Shown here: one piece after another, positions 51,754-60,665 of the stretch
How positions within the stretch are numbered: position 1 is the stretch's first letter
How the letters are laid out: each line of letters begins with the position of its first letter
Assembly: GCA_037443565.1 (NCBI GenBank)
Contig: JBBIOB010000002.1
Coordinates: forward strand, 76,199-140,198
Reading direction: 5' to 3'
Origin: Fervidifonticultor_A sp037443565
GTDB taxonomy: Bacteria > Sysuimicrobiota > Sysuimicrobiia > Sysuimicrobiales > Humicultoraceae
DNA: 64,000 nt
Program-made: the position numbers and the translations under genes
Notes under the pieces: generated by a model
Seen by the model: the letters and a program-made list of their open reading frames with translations, nothing else
What the model was told of the DNA's origin: nothing
Database searches by the model: none

Positions 51754-51857
51754 CCCGGCAGCCACTTGGGGTGTGGGTATCGTACCTGATCTTCTACGTG
51801 TTGTTCTTCATCCTGCTGCTGTTCGTAGCGTCGTTCGGGCTCATCGCCGAGGCCTGA
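51750..51857 (+). CDS. 35-residue single-helix membrane protein
   Basis: ATG 51750 overlaps the FlpD-like stop (ATGA) and opens a 35-codon frame that is almost wholly one membrane helix (WVSYLIFYVLFFILLLFVAS). GAGGGAGG lies just upstream. It resembles the tiny structural subunits of bc and b6f complexes. Confidence 0.65.
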   Translation: MTRQPLGVWVSYLIFYVLFFILLLFVASFGLIAEA

Positions 51858-51866
51858 AGCCGCGGC

Positions 51867-52844
51867 ATGGCCACCGATCTCAGCCAGATCTACCAGCCGA
51901 TCGCCGAAGATCTCGACGCGCTGGGCAGCCTGCTGCGCCGCGAGCTCTCCACAGATGATCCCTTCATCGGCGAGTTGGTCGAGCATGTCCTGGCCACGCG
52001 GGGCAAGCTGATCCGGCCGGCGCTGGCGCTCCTGTCGGCATCGTCGTGCGGGGGAGCGGATGCGCAGCGGTTCTGGCTGGCGGGCACCGTCGAGCTCATC
52101 CACATCGCGTCGCTGATCCATGACGACATCATCGACGCCGCCGACCTGCGTCGCGGCATCTCCACCGTGAACATGCTGTGGGGGAACCAGGTGGCGGTGC
52201 TGCTCGGCGACTATCTGTTCGCAACGGCCTTCGATCTGGTCAGCCGGATCCGTCACCCCGCGGTCGCGCCGACGATCGCGCAGGCCGCGGTCGCCATGAG
52301 CCAGGCTGAGATCACCGCGGTCAAGCTGGGGAGCGACCCACACGAGGACGAGGATACCTACTTCGCCATCATCGAGGGGAAGACCGCGCGGCTGGTGGCG
52401 GCGGCGTGCCGCGCCGGAGCGTTGATCGCGGGCGCGCCGGACCCGGTGGCCGACGCGTTGGCCGCGTTCGGACTCAACTGGGGCATCTCGTTCCAGATCA
52501 CCGATGATGCGCTCGACTTTACCGGGACGGCCGAGAGCCTTGGGAAGCCGATCGGCAGCGACATCGACTCGGGGAAGATCACCCTGCCGCTCATCGCCGC
52601 CCTCCGCCGGGCCTCCGACGCCGATCGGGAGCGACTGCGTGTGCTGATGCGGCAGGCTTCGAGCGACGGGACTCGCGAGGAACTGCGCGTCATCGTCGAC
52701 CGGTACGACGGGATTCACCAGGCCCTGGAGGCCGCCCGACTGTACGCATCCCGTGCGACCGCCGCAATCGAACGTCTACCCGCGAGCCGCGCCAGGGCCA
52801 GCCTGCTCGAGCTGGCGGAGTTCGTCCTGGTACGGGCGCGCTGA
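51867..52844 (+). CDS. trans-polyprenyl diphosphate synthase
   Basis: A 325-residue all-helical isoprenyl synthase. First aspartate-rich motif is LIHDDIIDAADLRRG, second is FQITDDALDFTG. Length and sequence pattern fit hexa- to octaprenyl synthases that make quinone side chains. Only 9 bases after the last respiratory gene, so it probably supplies the menaquinone tail. Product length cannot be read from sequence. Confidence 0.88.
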   Translation: MATDLSQIYQPIAEDLDALGSLLRRELSTDDPFIGELVEHVLATRGKLIRPALALLSASSCGGADAQRFWLAGTVELIHIASLIHDDIIDAADLRRGISTVNMLWGNQVAVLLGDYLFATAFDLVSRIRHPAVAPTIAQAAVAMSQAEITAVKLGSDPHEDEDTYFAIIEGKTARLVAAACRAGALIAGAPDPVADALAAFGLNWGISFQITDDALDFTGTAESLGKPIGSDIDSGKITLPLIAALRRASDADRERLRVLMRQASSDGTREELRVIVDRYDGIHQALEAARLYASRATAAIERLPASRARASLLELAEFVLVRAR

Positions 52845-53030
52845 GGACACGAGGAGGGGGAACCGACCGTCAACCTCTCCGAGCTCACCTGGACCCTCAA
52901 CATTGCCGCGGTCGGCGTCGGGACGCACCTGGCCGTTGCGCTGTTCCTCTTCCTCCGGTACCTTGACACGCGCCGCCGGTCGATAGGGTTATGGTCGCTG
53001 GCCTACGGACTGCTCACGGCGCACGGGATC

Positions 53031-54632
53031 GTGGAGGTCCTGCTGACGCCGACGCCTGGATGGCTGGTGACCCGCCATCTCCTGGTGGTCACGTCGGCGG
53101 CCCTGCTGCTCGGCTCGTTCCCCGAGAACCGGCGCGTCCTGCCGGCGGCGGCAGGCGGCCTGGCGGTCGCGGCGGCGCTGGCGTGGCCGCTGGCGGCGAC
53201 GGGCCGCGTGTGGCCGTGGGCCTCGATGCCGGCGGCGGCGGGCGCGGCGTTGACGTTCCTGGCCGTGGCCCGGTCCTACCGCCGCAGCGAGGGCGACCGC
53301 AACGACCTACCCACGCGCCTCGTCGGATGGGGGTTCGCGCTCACGGGCTGGCTGCAGTTCGCCTATCCGTTCCTGCGGCCCATCGGCTGGGGGAGCATTG
53401 TGGGGGGGATGCTCGGCGGCATCTTCACGCTCCTGCTCGGCGTGGGGCTCGTGCTGCGGACCTGGCACGATACGCGCGAGCTCGAGTTGATGAGCGCCAT
53501 CGCGCGCGCGCTCAACCGCTCACGCGATGTGCGGGAAGGCCTGCAAGAGGTGCTGCGCCTTCTGGCGTCCCTGCTGGGGATGGAAGGCGGATGGGCGTTC
53601 CTGCGCGGGCGGGACGGCTTCTTCGTGGCCGCCTCGGACCGACTGCCGCCAGAGCTGGCCGCCGAGGGAGGCGTCCGGATGGATGGGGACTGCCGGTGCC
53701 TGACCATGCTCGCCGCCGGGCAGCTGCCGCTTGCGGTGAACATCGTCGACTGCCAGCGCATGGAGCGCGCCGGCACCCCACACTCCCGCCACGCCAGCGT
53801 GCCGCTCCGGGCGAGCCAGTCCACCGTGGGCCTGATGAACCTGATCCTCCCCGGCGGCCGGACGTTCGATGAGCGCCAACTCCAGATGCTGTCCGCGGTC
53901 GGGCAGCAGATCGGGGTCGCAGTCGAGCGGGGCCTCCTCTTCGAGGAGGTCGCGGCCAAGGAGCGGACCCGGGGTGAGCTGATCGAGAAGCTGCTGACCG
54001 CGCACGAAGACGAGCGGCGGCGCATCGCCCGCGAGCTCCACGACGAGGCCGGCCAGGCGCTGACGGCGCTGATCGTCAACCTGGAGCTGGCCTCACAGGA
54101 ACCCTCGGCCGAGCGACTGCGGGGCCAGCTCGCGCAGCTCCGCGAGCTGGCCGAGCGCACGCTGGGCGAGATCCGCCGGCTGATCTACGACCTGCGGCCG
54201 TCCATCCTCGACGACCTCGGACTCGTGGCGGCCCTGCGGTGGTACGCGAAGAACCTGCTCGACCCGCGGGGCATCGGCTGGACGCTCTCGGTCAGCGGGA
54301 TTGGCGGGCGGCTCCCCCCGAGCCTCGAGACGGTGACCTTCCGCCTCGTCCAGGAGGGATTGACCAATGTCCTCCGCCACGCCGACGCGTCCACGGTCGC
54401 CGTCAGCATCGCCTTGGTCGGCAGGGAGCTGCACATCCGCATTGAAGACAACGGCCGGGGCTTCGACCCCCGGCGGCCCCGGTCGGCGGGCCGCACGGGC
54501 GGTTTCGGCCTGCTCGGGATGCAAGAGCGAGTGGAGCTGATCGGAGGACGATGGGAGGTCCAGTCCACGCCAAGCGTCGGCACCGTCGTGAGCGCCATCC
54601 TGCCGACTCGCGACGACAAACCGCTCGGGTGA
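53031..54632 (+). CDS. membrane GAF-HisKA_3 sensor histidine kinase
   Basis: A NarL-type sensor: several N-terminal membrane helices (to about 145), GAF domain (about 155-300), HisKA_3 with H337 in IARELHDEAG, and HATPase_c with LRHA, DNGRGFD and GLLGMQERVELIGG. The GAF holds C221, C223 and C241, spaced CxC-17-C exactly as in the broken kinase at 4161. The same frame is open back to 52845 and encodes another membrane helix (LTWTLNIAAVGVGTHLAVAL), so translation probably starts upstream of GTG 53031; GAGGAGGGGG lies just before GTC 52869, but no standard start codon is there. Coupled by GTGA to its response regulator. Confidence 0.88.
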   Translation: MEVLLTPTPGWLVTRHLLVVTSAALLLGSFPENRRVLPAAAGGLAVAAALAWPLAATGRVWPWASMPAAAGAALTFLAVARSYRRSEGDRNDLPTRLVGWGFALTGWLQFAYPFLRPIGWGSIVGGMLGGIFTLLLGVGLVLRTWHDTRELELMSAIARALNRSRDVREGLQEVLRLLASLLGMEGGWAFLRGRDGFFVAASDRLPPELAAEGGVRMDGDCRCLTMLAAGQLPLAVNIVDCQRMERAGTPHSRHASVPLRASQSTVGLMNLILPGGRTFDERQLQMLSAVGQQIGVAVERGLLFEEVAAKERTRGELIEKLLTAHEDERRRIARELHDEAGQALTALIVNLELASQEPSAERLRGQLAQLRELAERTLGEIRRLIYDLRPSILDDLGLVAALRWYAKNLLDPRGIGWTLSVSGIGGRLPPSLETVTFRLVQEGLTNVLRHADASTVAVSIALVGRELHIRIEDNGRGFDPRRPRSAGRTGGFGLLGMQERVELIGGRWEVQSTPSVGTVVSAILPTRDDKPLG

Positions 54633-55285
54633 GGAAGATCCGCACGCTCATCGTGGACGACCACGCGATCGTCCGCGAGGGCGTGCGCATGATCCTGTCC
54701 ACCCATCCCGACATCCAGGTGGTCGGCGAGGCGTCCAACGGGGAGCAGGCGGTCTCCCTGGCGCAGACCCTGCGTCCCGATGTGGTGGTCATGGACATCA
54801 GCATGCCGGGGATGAACGGGATCGAGGCAACGCAGCAGATCCGGCAGCGCGCGGCCGAGGTCAACGTCCTGGCCCTGACCATGCACGAGGACGACCACTA
54901 CGTCTTCCAGCTCCTCAAGGCGGGCGCGGCCGGCTACGTGCTGAAGCGCGCCGCGGCCACCGACCTCGTGGACGCGGTGCGCGCCGCGGCCCGGGGCGAG
55001 GCGTTCCTCTATCCGTCGGTCGCCAAGACGGTCGTGACCGACTACCTCAGGCGACTCGAACGCGGCGAGGCCGAGCGGAAGCCCTACGACGGGCTGACCG
55101 CGCGTGAGCGGGAGGTCCTGGCGTTGATCGCCGAAGGTTACACCAACCAGCAGATTGCGAACCGGTTGTTCATCAGCATTAAGACGGTCCAGACCCACCG
55201 GGCGCACATCTTCGAGAAGCTCGGCCTGCACGACCGGACGGAGCTGGTGCGCTACGCCATTCGGGTGGGCCTGATCGACGCGTGA
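54629..55285 (+). CDS. NarL/LuxR-type response regulator
   Basis: A 218-residue protein with a receiver domain (phospho-acceptor D56 in PDVVVMDISMPG, acidic pair D10-D11) and a LuxR-type helix-turn-helix (LTAREREVLALIAEGYTNQQIA). It overlaps its kinase gene by 4 bases. Likely regulates the flanking respiratory genes. Confidence 0.93.
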   Translation: MRKIRTLIVDDHAIVREGVRMILSTHPDIQVVGEASNGEQAVSLAQTLRPDVVVMDISMPGMNGIEATQQIRQRAAEVNVLALTMHEDDHYVFQLLKAGAAGYVLKRAAATDLVDAVRAAARGEAFLYPSVAKTVVTDYLRRLERGEAERKPYDGLTAREREVLALIAEGYTNQQIANRLFISIKTVQTHRAHIFEKLGLHDRTELVRYAIRVGLIDA

Positions 55286-55312
55286 CGTGATCGTTGGGAA
55301 GGAGAGGACAAC

Positions 55313-56389
55313 ATGACCTTCGCCACGTCCGGGCAGGTGCGCACGCCGGGGCAGCAGTGGTTCGTCGACGGGCTCCGCCGGACGCTCGTCTCCCGCGGCC
55401 TGGAAGAGGCGCCGGCCGGCGAGGCTCCCCGCATCGTGCTGCACGTCGCCGACCGTGAGAGCCCGCGCGCCTATCGGCGCCGGGCGCAGGCCACGTTCGT
55501 CGTCGCCATTGTCGAGGGCCCGCCGCCCGGCGAGCCGGTACTGCCGGCGCTGTACCCGTTGCTCGTCCGCGCGCTGGCCAACATGCTGATCTATGTCCCC
55601 GCGGCGGCGCAGCCGCCGCGGGCATACGTGGTCACGCTGGAGCAAGGCTACTTCACGGTGACGGACCCCGATGAGGAGGCCTTCTTTGCGCAGGTCTTCG
55701 AGCGCCTCTATCCCCTGGCGTCCGCCCAGCTGGTGATCAACAACGAGTTCGATCCCGACCTCGAGCCCGAACTGTGGGAGGGCGACAACCTCACCGCGGC
55801 CCTCGCCGACGCGGGGCGGCGTCTCGACGCGCTCAATCTGCTTCCGGCACCATTTCCCATCAATGAGCTCCTCGGGCCGCGCGACATGGCCCACGTGCGG
55901 CGGTTGTTCGGGATCGGCGGTCTCTCCTACGGGAACCTCAGCGCCCGCAAGGACGCCCGGCGGTTCTGGATGAGCGCCAGCGGGGTGAACAAGGCGCAGA
56001 TGGCGGCGGTCGGCCGCGACATGCTGCTCGTGAAAGGCTACGACGCCGAGCGCAATGTGATCCTGCTCAGCGTCCCGCCCCATGTCGAGCCGCGACGTGT
56101 CTCCGTCGACGCCATCGAGCATTGGATGATCTACACCCAGCACCCGGGCGTGGGCGCGATCATCCACGTGCACGCGTGGATGGACGGGATCGCCTCCACG
56201 CAGATCCAGTACCCCTGCGGCACACTGCAGCTCGCCGAATCCGTGGCCGGGCTGGTGGCCGCCAGCCCCGACCCCGCCCGTGCCGTCGTCGGCATGCGGA
56301 ACCACGGCATGACGATCACCGGTCCCAGCGTCGCCGACATCCTCAATCGCATCGAGGGACGCCTGCTGCCCCAAGTTCCGATGGCGTAG
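55313..56389 (+). CDS. class II aldolase/adducin-domain protein with extra N-terminal domain
   Basis: A 358-residue protein. Residues about 170-358 match the class II aldolase fold: GGLSYGNLSARKDARRFWM, SASGVNKAQM, zinc ligands in AIIHVHAWMDG, and VVGMRNHGMTITG. The N-terminal 165 residues (QQWFVDGLRRTLVSRGLEEA, ALYPLLVRALANMLIYVP) are not recognised and are unusual for this family. Substrate unknown. GGAAGGAGAGG precedes the ATG. Confidence 0.75.
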   Translation: MTFATSGQVRTPGQQWFVDGLRRTLVSRGLEEAPAGEAPRIVLHVADRESPRAYRRRAQATFVVAIVEGPPPGEPVLPALYPLLVRALANMLIYVPAAAQPPRAYVVTLEQGYFTVTDPDEEAFFAQVFERLYPLASAQLVINNEFDPDLEPELWEGDNLTAALADAGRRLDALNLLPAPFPINELLGPRDMAHVRRLFGIGGLSYGNLSARKDARRFWMSASGVNKAQMAAVGRDMLLVKGYDAERNVILLSVPPHVEPRRVSVDAIEHWMIYTQHPGVGAIIHVHAWMDGIASTQIQYPCGTLQLAESVAGLVAASPDPARAVVGMRNHGMTITGPSVADILNRIEGRLLPQVPMA

Positions 56390-56413
56390 CCGCCCGCTGC
56401 GTCGGGCCCGGGT

Positions 56414-57250
56414 CTACTGGATCTTCCAGCGGTGCGGCACGTGACAGGCCGTGCACGGGGTGGTCTGTAGCACGGCCTGCGGATGGATATCTTCCCGGGG
56501 CTGCGCGTGGCAGGTCTGGCAGGCCACGACCGGCCGGGCCCGTTCGTGCGGCTTGTGGCACTGGCCGCAGGCAAACTGATGCGGCGCGTCTGCCGGCCAG
56601 TGGCCGGCCTGGCCGGGCAGGGCCTGGTGGCACTGCAGGCAGGTCTGGCGTTCCGGCCTCAGGGGGCTGTCCACCGCCAGGTACTCGTGGCACTTGACGC
56701 AATGCAGGTCCGCCATCTCGGGCACGACCACACGGCGCTCACCGACCGTCTGTGCGACGTGGCAGGTGCCGCAGATCTGCTCGGTGGGCGCGAACCGGTG
56801 GATGCTCGGCGCGTGGCAGACGACGCACTCGATGCCCCGCTGCTCGCTGTGGATGCGGTGCCCGGCGGTCTCCGCAACCTGCCGCCACCGGGGGTTGGCG
56901 CTGAAGTGGCACTGCTGGCACACTTCTTTGGGCACCACGGCGTGCGTGCCGACCGCCTGCGGCTGCCGGGTCACGAACGTGACCACCTGCCGGGCGCTTT
57001 CGATGATGCTGGCCTCGTGGCAGGCGTGGCAGGTCACGGTTCGGTGCTCGCTGGTCTGCCACCTGTCCCAGGCCGCCTCCATGGTATGGCAGTTCCGGCA
57101 GAACGTGGGATCGTAGATGGCGTAGTCATACGTCCGGTAGGCGCCATACGCCGCGGCGAAGAGGACGCCGGCTCCCACGGCGACGACGGCTACGGCTGCG
57201 GGACGGGGGAGGGAGTACACGCGCCGGCCCAATACTCGAACCCACGCCAC
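56414..57250 (-). CDS. decahaem NapC/NirT-like membrane cytochrome c
   Basis: A 278-residue protein with one N-terminal membrane helix (AVAVVAVGAGVLFAAAYGAY) and ten CxxCH motifs: CRNCH, CHACH, CQQCH, CVVCH, CGTCH, CVKCH, CLQCH, CGQCH, CQTCH, CTACH. The first part (FCRNCHTMEAAWDRWQTSEH) resembles NapC/NrfH quinol dehydrogenases; the rest extends that fold with many haems. It probably takes electrons from quinol for an extracytoplasmic reductase that is not in the window. Divergent from the haem-motif kinase, 131 bp apart. Confidence 0.88.
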   Translation of the reverse strand: MAWVRVLGRRVYSLPRPAAVAVVAVGAGVLFAAAYGAYRTYDYAIYDPTFCRNCHTMEAAWDRWQTSEHRTVTCHACHEASIIESARQVVTFVTRQPQAVGTHAVVPKEVCQQCHFSANPRWRQVAETAGHRIHSEQRGIECVVCHAPSIHRFAPTEQICGTCHVAQTVGERRVVVPEMADLHCVKCHEYLAVDSPLRPERQTCLQCHQALPGQAGHWPADAPHQFACGQCHKPHERARPVVACQTCHAQPREDIHPQAVLQTTPCTACHVPHRWKIQ

Positions 57251-57381
57251 GATACGTCTCAGGGAATCACCTCATGACGCAGAACCGCGCCGGCTGCATC
57301 AGGGGGGCCGACGCCTGAATGAAGATGAATTCCCCACGACCCGGCGAACCCCTTCCATAGACGGCAGGGTGGTAGGGGCGC
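57251..57381. other. divergent intergenic region, decahaem cytochrome / haem-motif kinase
   Basis: 131 bp between two divergent genes. AT-richer than its surroundings, with GAATGAAGATGAATTCCCC at the centre. No convincing promoter pair or operator could be picked out. GGTAGGGG precedes the kinase ATG. Confidence 0.4.
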
Positions 57382-59952
57382 ATGGAGCGGCTGGCGTTCG
57401 TCTTCTTTATCTACGGCCTGGCGTTCTTCGCCATGGGCCTGGCCATCGCGCTGGAGTCCCGGCGCCCCAGCGACCTCCGCCTGAGCCGTCCGCTCCGCTA
57501 CCTTGCCGCCTTCGGCCTGCTCCACGCCGTCGTGGAGTGGATCGACATGTGGCTGATCGGGCCCGGGGCGACGGGTCCGAGCGCCCCGGGGCTGCGCATC
57601 CTGCGCCTGGCGCTGTTCGCAGCCTCCACCGCTGCGCTCGCGCAGTTCGGTGCCGACCTCATCGCGTCGATGCGGTCCGGGCTGCGCCTGATCCGCTGGG
57701 TGCCGCTTGTACTGGTCCTCTTCTGGACCGCGAACTGGGCGGTAATCCCCCACATGGCTCCTGTCGCCGTCGGAGAGGTCGCGAACACGACCGGGTGCGC
57801 GCGGTGCCACGCCGCAGCCATCCCCATCAGCCCGGGCGCGCCAGCGGGAACGTTCGTCGCCGCGCCTGCGACGGCGCTGGCCGACGTCTGGCTGCGGTAC
57901 ATCCTCTACCTGCCCGGATCGCTGCTGGCGGCAGTGGGCTTCTGGATGGAGGGTCGCCGTCTCGCCACGAACGGCTACGCGGTCATTGCGCAGGACTGCC
58001 GGTGGGCGAGCATCGCGTTCGCGGCCAACGCCGTGATGGCCGGTCTGATCGTGCCCCCGGCCCCGCTGTTTCCCGCGACGGTCCTCAACTACGACCGCTT
58101 CCTGTCGGCAGTCGGCGTCCCGCCGCAGCTCATCCGGGCGGGTATCGCCGTGCTGATCGCCGGGCTCATCCTGCGCGTGCTGCGCGTCTTCGAAGTCGAA
58201 GCCTCCCACCGCTTGGCCAGGGCGACCGAGGACCGGCTCGCGGCTCAACAGCAGGCGCTCAGCGCAGTGCAGGAGGCCCGCGCCGCGGCTGAAACCTGGA
58301 GCCGGACGCTCGAGGACCGCGTGGCCGCCCGGACCGCGGAGCTCGAGCGCCGCACGCGGGAGCTAGGCGCCCTCAACGCGATTGCGGCCACCGTGACCAG
58401 CTCGCTCGACCTCCAGACGATCCTCGAAGCCACGGTGGACCGCGTGCTCGAACTGGTGGGCGCAGAAGGCGCGGGGATCACGCTCTATCCAGTCTCACCC
58501 GGTGGGCCCCCAATCAAGGTGGCTCGGGGTCCGGCTGCTGGCGACGTGGAGCGGGCTGGCGGGTTCGAGCCGGGGGCCACCACGGCCGGAGCGGTGACGT
58601 TCCCCCAGGACCAGGCCGCCCGGCCGTTCGTCAAGGCGCCGCTGCGTGCCAAGGATCGGCTGCTCGGTGAGCTCATCGTCATTGGTCCGGTGGGAGCGCA
58701 GTTTGACGGGGAGGAGGTTGACCTCCTTTCGACCGTGGCCCAGCAGGTCGGCGTCGCGGTCGAGAACGCCCGGCTGTTCAGCGAGACCGTGACCCGCCGC
58801 CGGGAGGCCGAGACCCTGTACCGCCTCGGGACCGAGATCACCGCCCTCTCTGATGTGCAGCGCGTGCTCGACTCGGTGGGAGCCAGCGCGCGCGAACTTC
58901 TCGGAGCCGATGCTGCCATGCTCAGCCTCCTCGATGAGCGGCGGGACCGTGTCGTGCTCCGGGCCGCGAGCGGGCTGCGGAGCGACGCGCTGGTGGAGGT
59001 TGAGCTTGCGCCCGGTCAGGGCCTGCCGGGCCGCGTGGTGCAGACCGGTCGGCCGGCCGTGGTGGCCGACTACGTCGCCGATCCATCGATCACGCACGAG
59101 CTCGACGCGGCGGTGCGCCGGGAAGGGCTTCGGACGCACCTGGGTGTGCCGGTGATCGCGCGGAGCCGCGCGATTGGCTGTCTGGCCGTCGCGTTTCGGC
59201 ACGTTCGCGCGGTGACAGACGAAGAGACGCACCTCCTGACGCGGATGGCGAACCAGGCGGCCATCGCCATCGAGAACGCCCGGCTCTACGAACAGGTGCA
59301 AAGCCTGGCTATCCTGGAAGAGCGCGACCGCCTAGGCCGCGAAATGCACGACAGCCTGGGGCAGAGCCTGGGCCTGCTGAACCTCAAGGTCAAGCTCGTG
59401 GAGGACCTCCTCGCTGCGCGGCGCCTCGAGGACGCGGGTGAAGAACTCACGCAGATCCGCCAGACGATCCGCGAGGCGTACGACGAGGTGCGACACGCCA
59501 TCCTGGGGCTGCGGACGTCCGGAGCCCGCGAAGATCTCGAGGTGGCCCTGCGGGTTCAGACGGCGCGCTTTCGCGAGCAGGCCGGGCTTCCGGTGGCGTT
59601 CCACGTCGAAGGCGCCATCCCAACGATCCCTGCCCTGGCGGCCGTGCAGATCACGCGCATCGTGCAGGAGGCGCTCACCAACGTCCGGAAGCACGCTGAG
59701 GCCACGGGGGTGACCGTGGCGCTTGCCGCGTCCGACGGCCGGCTCGTGGTGCGCGTGGAGGACAACGGCCGCGGGTTCGACGTCAGGGCGGTGGAGGCGG
59801 CCGCGGGCGCGCGGTTCGGGCTCGAGACGATGCGGGAGCGCGCCGAGAGCATCGGTGGCGTCCTCGAGATCGTCTCGGTCCCGGGTAAGGGCACCACGGT
59901 GACCCTGGCTGTGCCGGTGGCCGACGTCGGCACGGCATCCGCCGCCTCGTAG
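57382..59952 (+). CDS. histidine kinase with a CxxCH haem motif in its membrane sensor
   Basis: An 856-residue kinase: about seven membrane helices (1-270), a coiled coil (about 275-335), two GAF domains (about 340-480 and 490-640), HisKA_3 with H656 in REMHDSLGQ, and HATPase_c (DNGRGFD, FGLETMRERAESIGG). Between predicted helices lies GEVANTTGCARCHAAAIP, a c-type haem motif C139-C142-H143, in a segment that should face outside where the Ccm system works. This suggests covalent haem used for redox or gas sensing. It is divergent from the decahaem gene and 32 bp before its response regulator. Confidence 0.9.
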   Translation: MERLAFVFFIYGLAFFAMGLAIALESRRPSDLRLSRPLRYLAAFGLLHAVVEWIDMWLIGPGATGPSAPGLRILRLALFAASTAALAQFGADLIASMRSGLRLIRWVPLVLVLFWTANWAVIPHMAPVAVGEVANTTGCARCHAAAIPISPGAPAGTFVAAPATALADVWLRYILYLPGSLLAAVGFWMEGRRLATNGYAVIAQDCRWASIAFAANAVMAGLIVPPAPLFPATVLNYDRFLSAVGVPPQLIRAGIAVLIAGLILRVLRVFEVEASHRLARATEDRLAAQQQALSAVQEARAAAETWSRTLEDRVAARTAELERRTRELGALNAIAATVTSSLDLQTILEATVDRVLELVGAEGAGITLYPVSPGGPPIKVARGPAAGDVERAGGFEPGATTAGAVTFPQDQAARPFVKAPLRAKDRLLGELIVIGPVGAQFDGEEVDLLSTVAQQVGVAVENARLFSETVTRRREAETLYRLGTEITALSDVQRVLDSVGASARELLGADAAMLSLLDERRDRVVLRAASGLRSDALVEVELAPGQGLPGRVVQTGRPAVVADYVADPSITHELDAAVRREGLRTHLGVPVIARSRAIGCLAVAFRHVRAVTDEETHLLTRMANQAAIAIENARLYEQVQSLAILEERDRLGREMHDSLGQSLGLLNLKVKLVEDLLAARRLEDAGEELTQIRQTIREAYDEVRHAILGLRTSGAREDLEVALRVQTARFREQAGLPVAFHVEGAIPTIPALAAVQITRIVQEALTNVRKHAEATGVTVALAASDGRLVVRVEDNGRGFDVRAVEAAAGARFGLETMRERAESIGGVLEIVSVPGKGTTVTLAVPVADVGTASAAS

Positions 59953-59984
59953 GGAAACCAGAGGAGCATCAGAGGAGCACCGGG

Positions 59985-60665
59985 ATGGACAAGGTCAGGA
60001 TTCTGCTGGCAGACGACCACGCGCTGTTCCGACGGGGGCTGGCGAGCCTGCTCGTCAACCGCGAAGATGTCGAGGTGGTGGGCGAGGCCTCCAGCGGCGA
60101 CGAGGCGATCGAGCGCGCCAGGGAGCTGATGCCCGATGTCATCCTCATGGATGTGCGGATGCCCGGGGTCAACGGGCTCGAGGCGACGCGGCGGCTCAAA
60201 GAGGAGATGCCCTACGTCAAGATCGTCATCCTGACGGTCTCCGAGGACGAAGAGGATCTGTTCGCCGCGCTGAAGGGCGGCGCGCAGGGCTATCTGCTGA
60301 AGAACATCGATCCCGAAGACCTGATCGCCTGCATCCACCAGGTGCAGCGCGGTGAGGCGCCCCTGGCTCCGTCCATGGCCGCGAAGATCCTCCGGGAGTT
60401 CGGGGCGGCAGCGCAGCGGCCTGGCCCGGCGCTGACCCAGCGGGAGCGCCAGGTGCTGGAACTGGCGGCGCGGGGGGATGCCAACAAGGAGATCGCCCGG
60501 CATCTCCAGATCTCCGAGAACACCGTCAAGAACCACTTGCGGAACATTCTCGAGAAGCTCCACCTCCAGAATCGCGTGCAGGCGGTCATGTACGCGCTGC
60601 GGGAAGGGCTCATCACGCCGCCGGAGCCCAAGGCTTCCGGGGGCGGAGGGCGGCCTGATGTCTAG
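59985..60665 (+). CDS. NarL/LuxR-type response regulator
   Basis: A 226-residue protein with receiver D56 (PDVILMDVRMPG), acidic pair D10-D11, Lys in ILTVSEDEED...LLKNIDPEDL, and LuxR helix-turn-helix (LTQRERQVLELAARGDANKEIA). Partner of the upstream haem-motif kinase; likely controls the multihaem genes. Confidence 0.93.
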   Translation: MDKVRILLADDHALFRRGLASLLVNREDVEVVGEASSGDEAIERARELMPDVILMDVRMPGVNGLEATRRLKEEMPYVKIVILTVSEDEEDLFAALKGGAQGYLLKNIDPEDLIACIHQVQRGEAPLAPSMAAKILREFGAAAQRPGPALTQRERQVLELAARGDANKEIARHLQISENTVKNHLRNILEKLHLQNRVQAVMYALREGLITPPEPKASGGGGRPDV

